Shown here: one piece after another, positions 35,137 through 43,850 of the stretch | Position numbering within the stretch: position 1 is the first letter of the stretch | Layout of the letters: each line of letters opens with the position of its first letter | From: Pseudodonghicola sp048268305 | GTDB taxonomy: Bacteria; Pseudomonadota; Alphaproteobacteria; Rhodobacterales; Rhodobacteraceae | Length of the DNA: 64,000 nucleotides | NCBI RefSeq assembly: GCF_048268305.1 | Contig: NZ_JBLWVT010000003.1 | Coordinates: 124,001-188,000 of the forward strand | Reading direction: 5' to 3' | Made by a program: the position numbers and the translations under genes | The notes under the pieces: generated by a model | Seen by the model: only the letters and a program-made list of their open reading frames with translations | Database searches by the model: none | What the model was told of the DNA's origin: nothing

Positions 35137-36159
35137 TCAGCCCTTCTTCAGAACCTCGCGGCCCAGCAGTTCGGCGATCTGAACCGCGTTCAGCGCCGCG
35201 CCCTTGCGCAGGTTGTCCGAGACGCACCACAGGTTCAGGCCGTTGTCGATGGTCGAATCCTGACGGATCCGGCTGATGAAGGTGGCGAAATCGCCGACGC
35301 ATTCCACCGGGGTGACGTAGCCGCCGTCCTCGCGCTTGTCGATCACCATGATGCCCGGCGCCTCGCGCAGGATATCGCGGGCCTCGTCCTCGTCGAGGAA
35401 CTCCTCGAATTCGATGTTGATCGCTTCAGAATGGCCGACGAAGACCGGCACTCGCACGCAGGTCGCGGTGACCTTGATCGAGGTGTCGACGATCTTCTTG
35501 GTTTCGGCGACCATCTTCCATTCTTCCTTGGTCGAACCGTCATCCAGGAAGACGTCGATATGCGGAATCACGTTGAAGGCGATCTGCTTGGTGAATTTCT
35601 TGCGGGTGATGTCGGCGGTGGGGTTATAGACGGCCTTGGTCTGATCCCAGAGCTCATCCATGCCTTCCTTGCCGGCGCCCGACACCGACTGATAGGTCGA
35701 GACGACGACGCGCTTGATCTTGGCGCGGTCATGCAGCGGCTTCAGGGCCACCACCATCTGCGCGGTCGAGCAGTTGGGGTTGGCGATGATGTTCTTCTTG
35801 GAATAGCCGTGCACCGCCTGCGGGTTCACTTCCGGCACGATCAGCGGCACGTCCGGGTCGTAGCGGTAGAGCGAGCTGTTGTCGATCACGACGCAGCCGG
35901 CCGCCGCGGCCTTCGGCGCGTATTCCTTGGTCGGGCCCGAGCCCACGGCAAAGAGCGCGATGTCCCAGCCGGTGAAATCGAAAGTGTCCAAATCCTGGGT
36001 CTTGATAGTCTTGTCGCCGAAGCTCACCTCAGTGCCGAGAGATTTGCGGCTGGCCAGAGCGGCAATCTCATCCACCGGGAACTGGCGCTCGGCCAGGATA
36101 TTCAGCATTTCGCGACCCACGTTGCCCGTGGCGCCTGCGACGACGACGCGATAACCCAT
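35137..36159 (-). CDS. asd: Aspartate-semialdehyde dehydrogenase
   Basis: NADP-dependent reduction of aspartyl phosphate to aspartate semialdehyde, the branch point to lysine/diaminopimelate, threonine and methionine. It shows VVVAGATGNVGREMLNILAE (nucleotide loop), the catalytic Cys in NIIANPNCSTAQMVVALKPL, YQSVSGAGKEGMDEL, RVPVFVGHSEAINIEF, and the end LRKGAALNAVQIAELL. The 340-residue length is normal. It is monocistronic with a strong hairpin behind it. Confidence 0.97.
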   Translation of the reverse strand: MGYRVVVAGATGNVGREMLNILAERQFPVDEIAALASRKSLGTEVSFGDKTIKTQDLDTFDFTGWDIALFAVGSGPTKEYAPKAAAAGCVVIDNSSLYRYDPDVPLIVPEVNPQAVHGYSKKNIIANPNCSTAQMVVALKPLHDRAKIKRVVVSTYQSVSGAGKEGMDELWDQTKAVYNPTADITRKKFTKQIAFNVIPHIDVFLDDGSTKEEWKMVAETKKIVDTSIKVTATCVRVPVFVGHSEAINIEFEEFLDEDEARDILREAPGIMVIDKREDGGYVTPVECVGDFATFISRIRQDSTIDNGLNLWCVSDNLRKGAALNAVQIAELLGREVLKKG

Positions 36160-36238
36160 GTTGTCCTCTCATTCGGTTTCTGTCGACCAAGGGCCGACGC
36201 GGCCTTCTACAGGTATTGCGCCAAAGAAAAAAGGGGCT

Positions 36239-37408
36239 CTAATCCACGCTGTCCCGGCTGAAGAGGTAAATCGCGGTGCCGAGCGCGGTGGTCAGGCCCA
36301 GAAACAGGAAGATCGCGACATAGGGGGCCGTCGCCGCCTGTCCCGACATTCTGCCATAGACCTCTCCGGTGGCGAATTGCATCACGCCGACGCCGCCGAT
36401 GCTGAAGAGATTCAGCAAGGTCACGCCGCGCCCGACCAGATGGGACGGCACAAAGGCGCGCCCATGGGCGATGATCACCGGATAATAGCCGCCGAAAAAG
36501 CCGATCAGCGCGATCAGCGCGATCGCCAGCGGCGCGCTGATCCCGGTCCAGCCCCCCAGCATCGCCAGCGCCAGAACGGTGCCGACGCCGCCCGCCGCGA
36601 TCGGCCACTTGCGGGTGCCCAGAAGCCGATCGAGCGGCCCATAGACCAGCGTGCCCAGGATCATCGCCACCCCCATCGCCAGCGTCGCCTGCCCGATCTG
36701 CCCGGGCGACATCTGGAACACGTCGTTCAGATAGGGGCCGATCCACAGACCGCGCAGGGTGCCCGAAGGGGCATAGCTGATCGCCGCCATCGGCAGAATC
36801 AGCCACATCACCGGCATCTTCAGCAGATCGAGCACCGATCCCTTCAGCGCGGTCTCATGCGGGGCGGGGTCGCGGACGGAAAAGAAGATCCCGACGGCCG
36901 CTGCCGCCGCGATCAGCGCCATCGCCGCCAAGGTGGCGCGCCAGCCGATCACCTCGGCCGCCAGCGTGGTGGGATAGGAGGCGGCGAGATTGCCCATGGT
37001 CCCGATCCCCAGCATCAGCGCCGCCAGAGTGGCGAAGCGCGCCGGCGGGTATTCGCGGGCGAAGATGTAATAGGACCCCATCAGCGCCGGCGAACAGCCG
37101 ACCCCGATCAGCCCCATGGCGATGTTGATATGCAGCGGCGTCTGAGCCAGCGCGAAAAGCGCCGCGCCCCCGGCACCGCCGATCAGCAACAGGACAGACG
37201 CGGTGCGGCGCGGCCCGATCTTGTCCAGCGCCCAGCCAACCGGCAATTGCATCACCGCGAAGATCAGGAACCACATCCCCGAGGCGGCGGCGAGATCCTG
37301 CGCCGTCGCGCCCAGATCGCGTTCCAGAAAGGTGCTGAGCACCGCCAGGAACGAACGGAAGAATTGGCTCATGACATAGGCCAGGCCCAGCCAGATCAGA
37401 CCCATCAT
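36239..37408 (-). CDS. MFS transporter
   Basis: A 12-helix permease of 389 residues from ATG 37408 (MMGLIWLGLAYVMSQFFRSFLAVLS). The loop 2-3 motif reads VGWALDKIGPRRTASV, matching the MFS D-x-x-G-x-R-R pattern, and a second copy, GPLDRLLGTRKWPIAAGG, starts the other half. A GGGAGGCGC ribosome site supports the chosen start; the open frame to 37582 is untranslated leader. Substrate unknown. It may be under control of the divergent membrane AraC regulator (212-bp shared region 37409-37620). Confidence 0.87.
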   Translation of the reverse strand: MMGLIWLGLAYVMSQFFRSFLAVLSTFLERDLGATAQDLAAASGMWFLIFAVMQLPVGWALDKIGPRRTASVLLLIGGAGGAALFALAQTPLHINIAMGLIGVGCSPALMGSYYIFAREYPPARFATLAALMLGIGTMGNLAASYPTTLAAEVIGWRATLAAMALIAAAAAVGIFFSVRDPAPHETALKGSVLDLLKMPVMWLILPMAAISYAPSGTLRGLWIGPYLNDVFQMSPGQIGQATLAMGVAMILGTLVYGPLDRLLGTRKWPIAAGGVGTVLALAMLGGWTGISAPLAIALIALIGFFGGYYPVIIAHGRAFVPSHLVGRGVTLLNLFSIGGVGVMQFATGEVYGRMSGQAATAPYVAIFLFLGLTTALGTAIYLFSRDSVD

Positions 37409-37620
37409 CAGAACGCGCCTCCCTTCGCGTCTTGTTGCAGGACGGCACTGGGTCGCATGTTCCCGTGTCGGGAGCAAGCGCCGGCTGTGGCGTCGGGGCA
37501 GGGCGCCTTGCGATCGGGCGGCTGTGGCGCTGTGGCGTTCCGGTCGTATAGAAAGGGGGGCATGCCGCCTGCGCGGTATCACCCCCGCTTCTGGAGCCGC
37601 TTCCCGGTCTGTATCCGCCC

Positions 37621-38619
37621 ATGCCCGCCATTCCCTTGCCCTTTATCGTCTCCGGCGCGCTTGTCCTGCTGCTTCTCTCGCTGCTGAGGCGTCAGAGCCA
37701 TGCGCGCTGGTTCATCTTGTTCCTGGCCGCCTGTGCCGCGCAGTCGGCGCTGGTGGGGATGCGCTGGAGCCTGGGGCTTGGGGAGCTGAGATTTGTTCAG
37801 CCGGTGCTGGCGGCTTGCCTGCCGGTGCTCGCCCTGACGGCCTTCGCCTCTCTCGGGGCAGGGCGGCCGTCGCTCTGGCATGCGGTCTGGCCGGTCGCGA
37901 TCCTTGCCCTGTGGGGGCTGTTTCCGGCCGCGATCGATCCGCTTCTGGTGGTGGAGTTCATGCTCTACGGCGTGCTGATCTGGCGCTTTCCCCTGCCGGA
38001 GGAGGGATTGGCCCGGGTCAGGATCGGCAGCGAAGGGGTGATCGTCAGGGCGCGCGCCGGGGTGGCCGGGCTTCTGGGGCTCAGCGCGCTGTCCGACGCG
38101 GTCATCTCCCTCGCCCTGTTGGGGGGAGAGCCGCGGCTGGCGGCGGCGGCCGTTGCGGCGGTGATGAGCGTGCTGCTGGTCGGGCTGGCCGGTGGGGTGC
38201 TGGCGCAGGGGGCTGCCGCCCTGCCGGAGGGGCCGGACGAGAGGCCGGCGGAGGAGCCCGCGCCGGTTGACATGGGCGAGGAGGCCGAGGCGTTCCCGGC
38301 GATCCTCGCCACAGTCGAGGCCGTGCTGGCGCAGGGCCTCTATCGCGATTACGATCTGACGCTTCAGCGCCTGGCGCGGCGGGTCAAGATCCCGGCCCGC
38401 AAGATTTCGCGCGCGGTGAACGACAGGCGCGGATGCAGCGTCAGCGATCTGGTCAACGGTTATCGCGTGCGGGAGGCGATGCGGCTGTTGCGCGATAGCG
38501 ATCTGCCGGTGACCCAGGTGATGCTCGAGGCCGGATTTCAGACCAAATCGAACTTCAATCGCGTTTTCAAAGAGACTGCAGGCGTGACACCAAGCGCGTA
38601 TCGGAGCGCAGGAAATTGA
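37621..38619 (+). CDS. Membrane-anchored AraC family transcriptional regulator
   Basis: The first 200 residues are strongly hydrophobic with six to seven predicted membrane helices (FIVSGALVLLLLSLL, FVQPVLAACLPVLALTAF, AAAAVAAVMSVLLVGLAGG). Residues about 235-332 carry two helix-turn-helix motifs of the AraC type: LTLQRLARRVKIPARKISRAVNDRRG and LPVTQVMLEAGFQTKSNFNRVFKETAGVTPSAYR. Membrane one-component AraC regulators sense signals in the bilayer or periplasm. Its 3' end runs 53 bp into the end of the convergent hydrolase gene. The divergent MFS gene is a plausible target. Confidence 0.9.
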   Translation: MPAIPLPFIVSGALVLLLLSLLRRQSHARWFILFLAACAAQSALVGMRWSLGLGELRFVQPVLAACLPVLALTAFASLGAGRPSLWHAVWPVAILALWGLFPAAIDPLLVVEFMLYGVLIWRFPLPEEGLARVRIGSEGVIVRARAGVAGLLGLSALSDAVISLALLGGEPRLAAAAVAAVMSVLLVGLAGGVLAQGAAALPEGPDERPAEEPAPVDMGEEAEAFPAILATVEAVLAQGLYRDYDLTLQRLARRVKIPARKISRAVNDRRGCSVSDLVNGYRVREAMRLLRDSDLPVTQVMLEAGFQTKSNFNRVFKETAGVTPSAYRSAGN

Positions 38620-39580
38620 TCACCGTCCGGGCGATGTCCCGGTGCAGTTCGGCGCGCGGCACGGTTTCGCCCTGGCAGACATAGGCGTCATCCCCCAACA
38701 GCGCCTCGGCCCCCGGCTTGCACAGGCTCATGAAAGAGAAATGGGTGGCGCCGATCACCTCGGCATAGCGGCTGGTCGCCGGCGGCAACAGGGCGCTTTG
38801 CGCGCGCCCCTCCCAACCCAGCGGCAGGCCCGGATCCTCGACCCCCGAGACCAGGGCCAGAACCGGGACGGGCAGGCCGGCAAGGCTGTCGGGGGCAAAG
38901 GCGCGAATGCCTTCCATGTCCAGCAGGACGATGGCGGTGACACGTGGATCGCGGGCCGATACCGGCGGTTGCGACGGGGCGAGGCCACCGGTGCGATAGA
39001 GGGTACAGACGATCTTGTCGGAGCTGTCGCCGCAGGCGTCGAACAGGCGGGCGGGATCGAAGACCGCCCCTGCCAGGAACAGCGCGGTCGAGCCGCCCAA
39101 GGAATGGCCGATCACCGAGATATGGGCGTGATCGACCCGCGCGCCAAATGTGGCATCGGCCAGAAGCGTGTCGAGCACCTGCGACACTTGTTGCGGACGG
39201 CGGACAAGATGCGCCGCCCAGTCCGGATCCATATTGCCGAAACTGGTGCCGGGATGATCGAAGGCGATGGCGATATATCCGGCCTGCGCCAGGGCCTCGG
39301 CCAGCCAGGCCTGATTGCGCCACAGGCCGCTATAGCCGTGGGAGAGCAAGGCCACGGGATGAAGCCCCTCGGCGGCGGGGGCATCTTCAACCACCGGCAC
39401 GCCGACGAAGACGGGGTTTTCCGCGAGGCGGATGATCGGGGCGGTGCTGGTGGTCGGATACCAGACCTTGGCCTCGAGCCCGGAGGCGTTGAGCGTCCGG
39501 AACCCGACGGGCGGGGCGGTATCGGCAAGCGCCCCGGTGGCGAGGCAAAGGTACAGGATCAGAAGAGCAAGGATGCGCAT
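38567..39580 (-). CDS. Secreted alpha/beta hydrolase (PAF-acetylhydrolase/dienelactone hydrolase-like)
   Basis: A 337-residue exported protein (signal peptide MRILALLILYLCLATGALA, ATG 39580). The fold shows KVWYPTTSTAP, ALLSHGYSGLWRNQAWLAEALAQAGYIAIAFDHPGTSF, the nucleophile ISVIGHSLGGSTALFLAGA, an acid in LALVSGVEDP and His in VIGATHFSFM. Four cysteines (FDACGDSSDKIVCTLY, SLCKPG, AYVCQG) point to periplasmic disulphides. The pattern resembles platelet-activating-factor acetylhydrolase-like esterases; the substrate is unknown. It overlaps the AraC gene at the 3' end. Confidence 0.88.
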   Translation of the reverse strand: MRILALLILYLCLATGALADTAPPVGFRTLNASGLEAKVWYPTTSTAPIIRLAENPVFVGVPVVEDAPAAEGLHPVALLSHGYSGLWRNQAWLAEALAQAGYIAIAFDHPGTSFGNMDPDWAAHLVRRPQQVSQVLDTLLADATFGARVDHAHISVIGHSLGGSTALFLAGAVFDPARLFDACGDSSDKIVCTLYRTGGLAPSQPPVSARDPRVTAIVLLDMEGIRAFAPDSLAGLPVPVLALVSGVEDPGLPLGWEGRAQSALLPPATSRYAEVIGATHFSFMSLCKPGAEALLGDDAYVCQGETVPRAELHRDIARTVINFLRSDTRLVSRLQSL

Positions 39581-39746
39581 GGGAACCTCAGAGTGTTTCG
39601 ATGCTCTCCAACTCGGGGGTATCGCGGCGATTCGAGACCTCGAACGTGATAAAGGACTCGCAAACCCGTCGTAGGGAACGAGGGGGCGGGGGCTGGACCC
39701 TGGGGGCCGAGGCATTACCTCTGTCAGACAGCGGAGGACGATCGCG

Positions 39747-40907
39747 ATGGAACTGGATCGAGACGGGTTTTACGGGCGGATCGCGCCACAGGCCGATTTC
39801 GCCGCGATGCTGAGCGAAGACAGTTTCACGCCCGTGCCGGACGATTGGCTGGTGGGGGCGGCGGATATCGTCCAGTCCACCGCCGAGATCGCGGCGGGGC
39901 GCTACAAGATCGTCAACATGATCGGCGCCGCGGTGATCGCGGCGATGGCGAACGGCATGGGGGCGCGCGCCTTTCCCTTTGTCTTCGAGGGCGACGGCGC
40001 GCTGTTCGCCCTGCCGCCCGAGGATGCCGATATCGCGCGTCAGGCCCTGGCGGCGCTGCGTCGCTGGGCCGAGGAGGAGTTCGATATTTCCTTACGTGCC
40101 GCGCTGGTTCCGGTCGCCGATATCCGCGCCGCCGGGCTTGATCTGAAAGTGGCCCGCTTCGCGCCGGCGCAGGGCGTCGATTACGCCATGTTCTCGGGCG
40201 GCGGGCTGGCCTGGGCCGAGGCGCAGATGAAGGCGGGGCGTTATATGGTGGCGCCGGCGCCCGTGGGCACGCATCCCGATCTGACGGGGCTGTCCTGTCG
40301 CTGGGCCAACCTCAAGTCCCGAAACGGGCTGATCCTGTCGCTCGTGGTGCGGCCGGTGCCGGGGGCCGATCCGGCGGGGTTTCGCGATGTCGCCGCCCAG
40401 GTGGTCGATATCGCCGGCCATCTGTCGCGCGCCGGCCATCCGGTTCCGCTGCAGGGGCCGCGGCCGCGATGGCATCCTGAAACGCTCGATTTCGAAGCCC
40501 GCGCGGGGGGCCAAGACCGCCCGCTCTGGCGGCGACGGCTCAGGCTTTCCATCGGCCATCTGGTCATCGCGACGATGATGCGCCTGCGTCTGCGGCTGGG
40601 CCGGTTCGATCCGGCGCATTACCTGGCCCGGATCAGCCTGAATGCCGATTTCCGCAAGTTCGACGATGGGTTGAAGATGACGCTTGATTGCGACCCGGCC
40701 AGCCGCGACCGGATCGAGGCGGTGCTGCACACGGGAGAGGAGGCCGGGCTGATCCGCTATGGGCTGGCCGAGCAGGAAGAGGCGTTGATCACCTGTTTCG
40801 TGCCCTCGGCGATGCGCGACGATCACGTGCATTTCGTCGATGGCGCTGCGGGCGGCTATACCAGTGCCGCCCGCAGCCTTGAGGCTGGGCTCAGCGCCCC
40901 GATCTGA
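39747..40907 (+). CDS. DUF3095 family protein, resembling a diverged class III nucleotide cyclase
   Basis: A 386-residue cytosolic protein of the DUF3095 family. Residues about 30-180 follow the order of a nucleotide-cyclase domain: VGAADIVQSTAEIA (like the DxSGFT metal motif), VFEGDGALFALP (like MGDGLLAMF), LRAALVP (like FALHAG) and VDYAMFSGGGLAWAEAQMK (like DFTVIGPAVNLTAR). The two metal-binding Asp positions seem kept, but the purine-specifying Lys is Val and the catalytic Asn/Arg pair is not seen. The second half (about 230-386) is unassigned. No product can be named. It overlaps livM by 17 bp at the 3' ends. Confidence 0.82.
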   Translation: MELDRDGFYGRIAPQADFAAMLSEDSFTPVPDDWLVGAADIVQSTAEIAAGRYKIVNMIGAAVIAAMANGMGARAFPFVFEGDGALFALPPEDADIARQALAALRRWAEEEFDISLRAALVPVADIRAAGLDLKVARFAPAQGVDYAMFSGGGLAWAEAQMKAGRYMVAPAPVGTHPDLTGLSCRWANLKSRNGLILSLVVRPVPGADPAGFRDVAAQVVDIAGHLSRAGHPVPLQGPRPRWHPETLDFEARAGGQDRPLWRRRLRLSIGHLVIATMMRLRLRLGRFDPAHYLARISLNADFRKFDDGLKMTLDCDPASRDRIEAVLHTGEEAGLIRYGLAEQEEALITCFVPSAMRDDHVHFVDGAAGGYTSAARSLEAGLSAPI

Positions 40908-41967
40908 GCCGGCCGACAATGCCGGTCGGGAAGAAATAGACGCTGAGGATGAACAGCACGCCCAGCCACAGAAGCCAGCGATCGGCGTTGAGAAGCTGCG
41001 GCAGCACCGGCAACCCCTCGACCAGGCCCGAGGCGGTGCCCATCAGCGATTGCAGATAGTTCTGCGCGATCACGAAGAGCGTGGCACCGATCACCGCGCC
41101 ATACATCGTGCCCATGCCGCCGATCACCACCATCAGCAGAATGTCGATCATCAGCTCCATCGACAGGGTGGTGTCGGGCCCGACATAGCGCAGCCAGATC
41201 GCATAGAGCGATCCCGCCAAGGCCGCCGCCGCCGCCGACAGGCAGGTCGCCGCCACCCGGTAATAGACCACGCGATAGCCGATCGCCTCGGCCCGGAAGT
41301 CATTCTCGCGGATCGCCTGCAGCACCCGCCCGAAGGGGGAGTTGACGATGCGCAGCAGCAGCAGGAACAGGATCAGCGCGCCGGCGAAGACCAGGTAATA
41401 GGCCAGCAGCTTGCCGTTCAGGGGGACGCCGAAGATTTCGCCTCCGAACATCTCCTGGCCGAACTTGAAGGCCGGCCCCAGTTCGCGCGGCAGCTTGAAG
41501 GTCAGCCCGTCCTCGCCGCCGGTCAGCCCCGACAGTTGGCTGGCCAGCACGGCGACGGCGGAGGCCACCGCAAGGGTGATCATGGCGAAGAAGATCGCCC
41601 GCACCCGCAAGCTGAACAGACCGATCAGCAGCGCCAGGATGGCCGCCGCCACCGCGCCCGCGACGGTGCCCAGCAGGATCGAGCCGAAACTGCGTTCAAG
41701 ATGGGTCAGCGCCAGCGCCACACCATAGGCGCCGATGCCGAAGAACATGGTATGGGCGAAGCTGACGATGCCGCCATAGCCCAACAGCAGGTCATAGCTG
41801 GCGACCAGGGCGATGAAGACGCAGATCCGCGCGGCGGTGTCGATGCTGCGCACGCCGGGGAACAGGAAGGGCGCCAGCGCCAGGCAGACGAAGATCACCA
41901 CCAGCAGGATCGACAGCACGACGGATCGCGGCATGTCGCCGGAAAGAATGGAACGGAACATCGTCAT
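40891..41967 (-). CDS. Branched-chain-type ABC transporter permease (LivM-like)
   Basis: Inner-membrane permease of a Liv/HAAT-family importer, 358 residues, about ten helices. The family signature is ASYDLLLGYGGIVSFAHTMFFGIGAYGVALAL and, later, AIRENDFRAEAIGYRVVYYRVAATCLSAAAAALAGSLYA (EAA-like loop). The start ATG overlaps the livH stop. It is the last gene of the probable hpa-liv unit. Because of its place after the homoprotocatechuate genes, an aromatic acid or aromatic amine substrate is likelier than leucine, an inference from context. Confidence 0.9.
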   Translation of the reverse strand: MTMFRSILSGDMPRSVVLSILLVVIFVCLALAPFLFPGVRSIDTAARICVFIALVASYDLLLGYGGIVSFAHTMFFGIGAYGVALALTHLERSFGSILLGTVAGAVAAAILALLIGLFSLRVRAIFFAMITLAVASAVAVLASQLSGLTGGEDGLTFKLPRELGPAFKFGQEMFGGEIFGVPLNGKLLAYYLVFAGALILFLLLLRIVNSPFGRVLQAIRENDFRAEAIGYRVVYYRVAATCLSAAAAALAGSLYAIWLRYVGPDTTLSMELMIDILLMVVIGGMGTMYGAVIGATLFVIAQNYLQSLMGTASGLVEGLPVLPQLLNADRWLLWLGVLFILSVYFFPTGIVGRLRSGR

Positions 41968-42998
41968 TTCGCCTTCACCACGGGGATCATCCCCATCGGG
42001 CGCCACATCAGGATCAACACCATCAGGGCGATATTGGAAATCAGCGCCGCTTTGGGCTCGATATAGGCGACATAGTTCTGCAACAGCCCCACCAGCAGCG
42101 CGCCGATGAAACACCCCTCGACCGAGCCGAGGCCGCCGATGATCACCACGATGAAGATCAGGATCATCGCGTCATTGCCCATATGGGCGGTGATCACCTC
42201 CTGATAGAGGCCCCACATCACCCCGCCGAGACCGGCGAGCGCCGATCCGGCGATGAAGACGCCGACGAAGACCCGACGCAGCCGGTATCCCAGCGCCTCG
42301 ACCATCTCGCCGTTCTGCACGCCCGCGCGCACGATCAGCCCGATCTTGGTGCGGCGCAGCACGAAGCGCATGGCGGCGAAGACGATGAGCCCGACCACAA
42401 CGGCGACCAGCCGGTATTTCTCCAGCGCGGCGCCGGCGAAGGTGATCGCGCCCTTCAGGCTTTCGGGGCGGGTGATATAAATCTCTTCCGGCCCCCAGAG
42501 GACGATGATCAGCTGTTCGATCACGATCAGCCCGCCCATGGTCACCAGGATCTGTTTCAGGTGATGGCCATAGACCGGCATCACGATCACCTTCTCGAAG
42601 GCCCAGCCGACCACGCCGGTGGCGGCCATGGCGCCGATCACCGCCAGCATCAGCGCGATCAGGTTCAGCCCCAGCGAGGGCGCGCCGCTCATCTGCCCCA
42701 GCATCAGCAGGACCGAGACGCCGACGAAGGCGCCGATCGAGACAAAGGCGCCATGGCCGAAGTTGATCACATCCATCAGCCCGAAGACCAGCGTCAGACC
42801 CGAGGCCATGATGAAGATCATCATCCCCATCGCCAGGCCCGACACCGTCAGTGTCAGCCAGCTTGAGGTTTCGGGGATCGCCAGCGCCCCCAGCACCACC
42901 AGGGCCGGCACCAGCAGCAGCGGCATCCAGGGGGCCAGCCGCTGGCCCAGGCTCAGTTCCGCCATCTTGGGCGTATGTTTCGGCGCTGCCGTCGTCAT
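41964..42998 (-). CDS. Branched-chain-type ABC transporter permease (LivH-like)
   Basis: Second permease of the importer, 344 residues, starting MTTAAPKHTPKMAELSL. The LivH block MIFIMASGLTLVFGLMDVINFGHGAFVSIGAFVGV and the loop RRTKIGLIVRAGVQNGEMVEALGYRLRRVFVGVF are clear. ATG 42998 is chosen; the open frame to 43094 is leader. It precedes livM with a 4-bp overlap and follows livF after 126 bp (42999-43124), where nothing more is seen. Confidence 0.9.
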   Translation of the reverse strand: MTTAAPKHTPKMAELSLGQRLAPWMPLLLVPALVVLGALAIPETSSWLTLTVSGLAMGMMIFIMASGLTLVFGLMDVINFGHGAFVSIGAFVGVSVLLMLGQMSGAPSLGLNLIALMLAVIGAMAATGVVGWAFEKVIVMPVYGHHLKQILVTMGGLIVIEQLIIVLWGPEEIYITRPESLKGAITFAGAALEKYRLVAVVVGLIVFAAMRFVLRRTKIGLIVRAGVQNGEMVEALGYRLRRVFVGVFIAGSALAGLGGVMWGLYQEVITAHMGNDAMILIFIVVIIGGLGSVEGCFIGALLVGLLQNYVAYIEPKAALISNIALMVLILMWRPMGMIPVVKAK

Positions 42999-43124
42999 TG
43001 CCGCCCCTCCCGCATGATCATCATGTCCTGCGCCTCTTCCCTTGCCGGAAGCCCGGGGCCGTGCGCGGCGCCCTGCGGCTTCGTCTCTGTCCAAATGTTC
43101 AAATCCGCCATCGACCGTCCCGCC

Positions 43125-43850
43125 TCAGTGGTGGGCATCGAGGCTCAGCCCCATCAGCCGCTCCTGCAGCGTGGCATCGCCGGCCAGTTCCGCCATGGCG
43201 CCCGACCAGATCACCCGCCCGTCGTCCATCACGTTGGCGGTATCCCCCAGGGCGCGTGCGACGGCGAAGTTCTGTTCCACCAGCAGGATCGAGGCGCCCT
43301 GTTCCTTCAGGTCCTTCAGCGCCCGCGCCATGGTCGACACGATCGCCGGGGCGAGCCCCTTGGTCGGCTCGTCGATCAGATAGAGCTTGCGTTCCTCCAC
43401 CATGGCCCGCGCGATCGACAGCATCTGCTTCTGTCCGCCGGAGAGGTTGCCCGCCTCGGATTTCCAGAAGGTCTTGAGCGGCGGGAAGGCGGCGAAGATC
43501 CAGTCGAGCCGGGCGCTGTTGATGGGCCCTGAGACCGCGGCCAGCACCATGTTCTCCTCGACCGTGAGGTCGGAGAAGATGCCCATGTCCTCGGGCACGA
43601 AGCCCAGACCGGCGCGGGCGATCAGGGGCGTCGGCAGGGCGGTGATATCCTCGCCATCGAACAGAACGCGACCCTTGTGGGCGCGCCAGTGGCCGATCAC
43701 CGTCCTCAGCGTGGTGGTCTTGCCGACGCCGTTGCGGCCAAGGAGCATGGTCACCGCGCCCTTCGGCACCTCGAGATCGACGCCCTGCAGGATGTGATAC
43801 TGGGCGATGTTGGTATAGACGCCCTCAAGTCTCAGGATCGGCTCAGACAT
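43125..43850 (-). CDS. ABC transporter ATPase (LivF-like)
   Basis: A 241-residue cytoplasmic ATPase of the importer. Walker A LLGRNGVGKTTTLRTVIG, the Q-loop LGFVPEDMGIFSDLTVEENM, signature NLSGGQKQMLSIARAM, Walker B LYLIDEPTKGLAP and H-loop ILLVEQNFAVA are intact; the Liv-type ATPases use the EQN/EH pattern shown. Its ATG overlaps the livG stop by 8 bp. Confidence 0.94.
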   Translation of the reverse strand: MSEPILRLEGVYTNIAQYHILQGVDLEVPKGAVTMLLGRNGVGKTTTLRTVIGHWRAHKGRVLFDGEDITALPTPLIARAGLGFVPEDMGIFSDLTVEENMVLAAVSGPINSARLDWIFAAFPPLKTFWKSEAGNLSGGQKQMLSIARAMVEERKLYLIDEPTKGLAPAIVSTMARALKDLKEQGASILLVEQNFAVARALGDTANVMDDGRVIWSGAMAELAGDATLQERLMGLSLDAHH

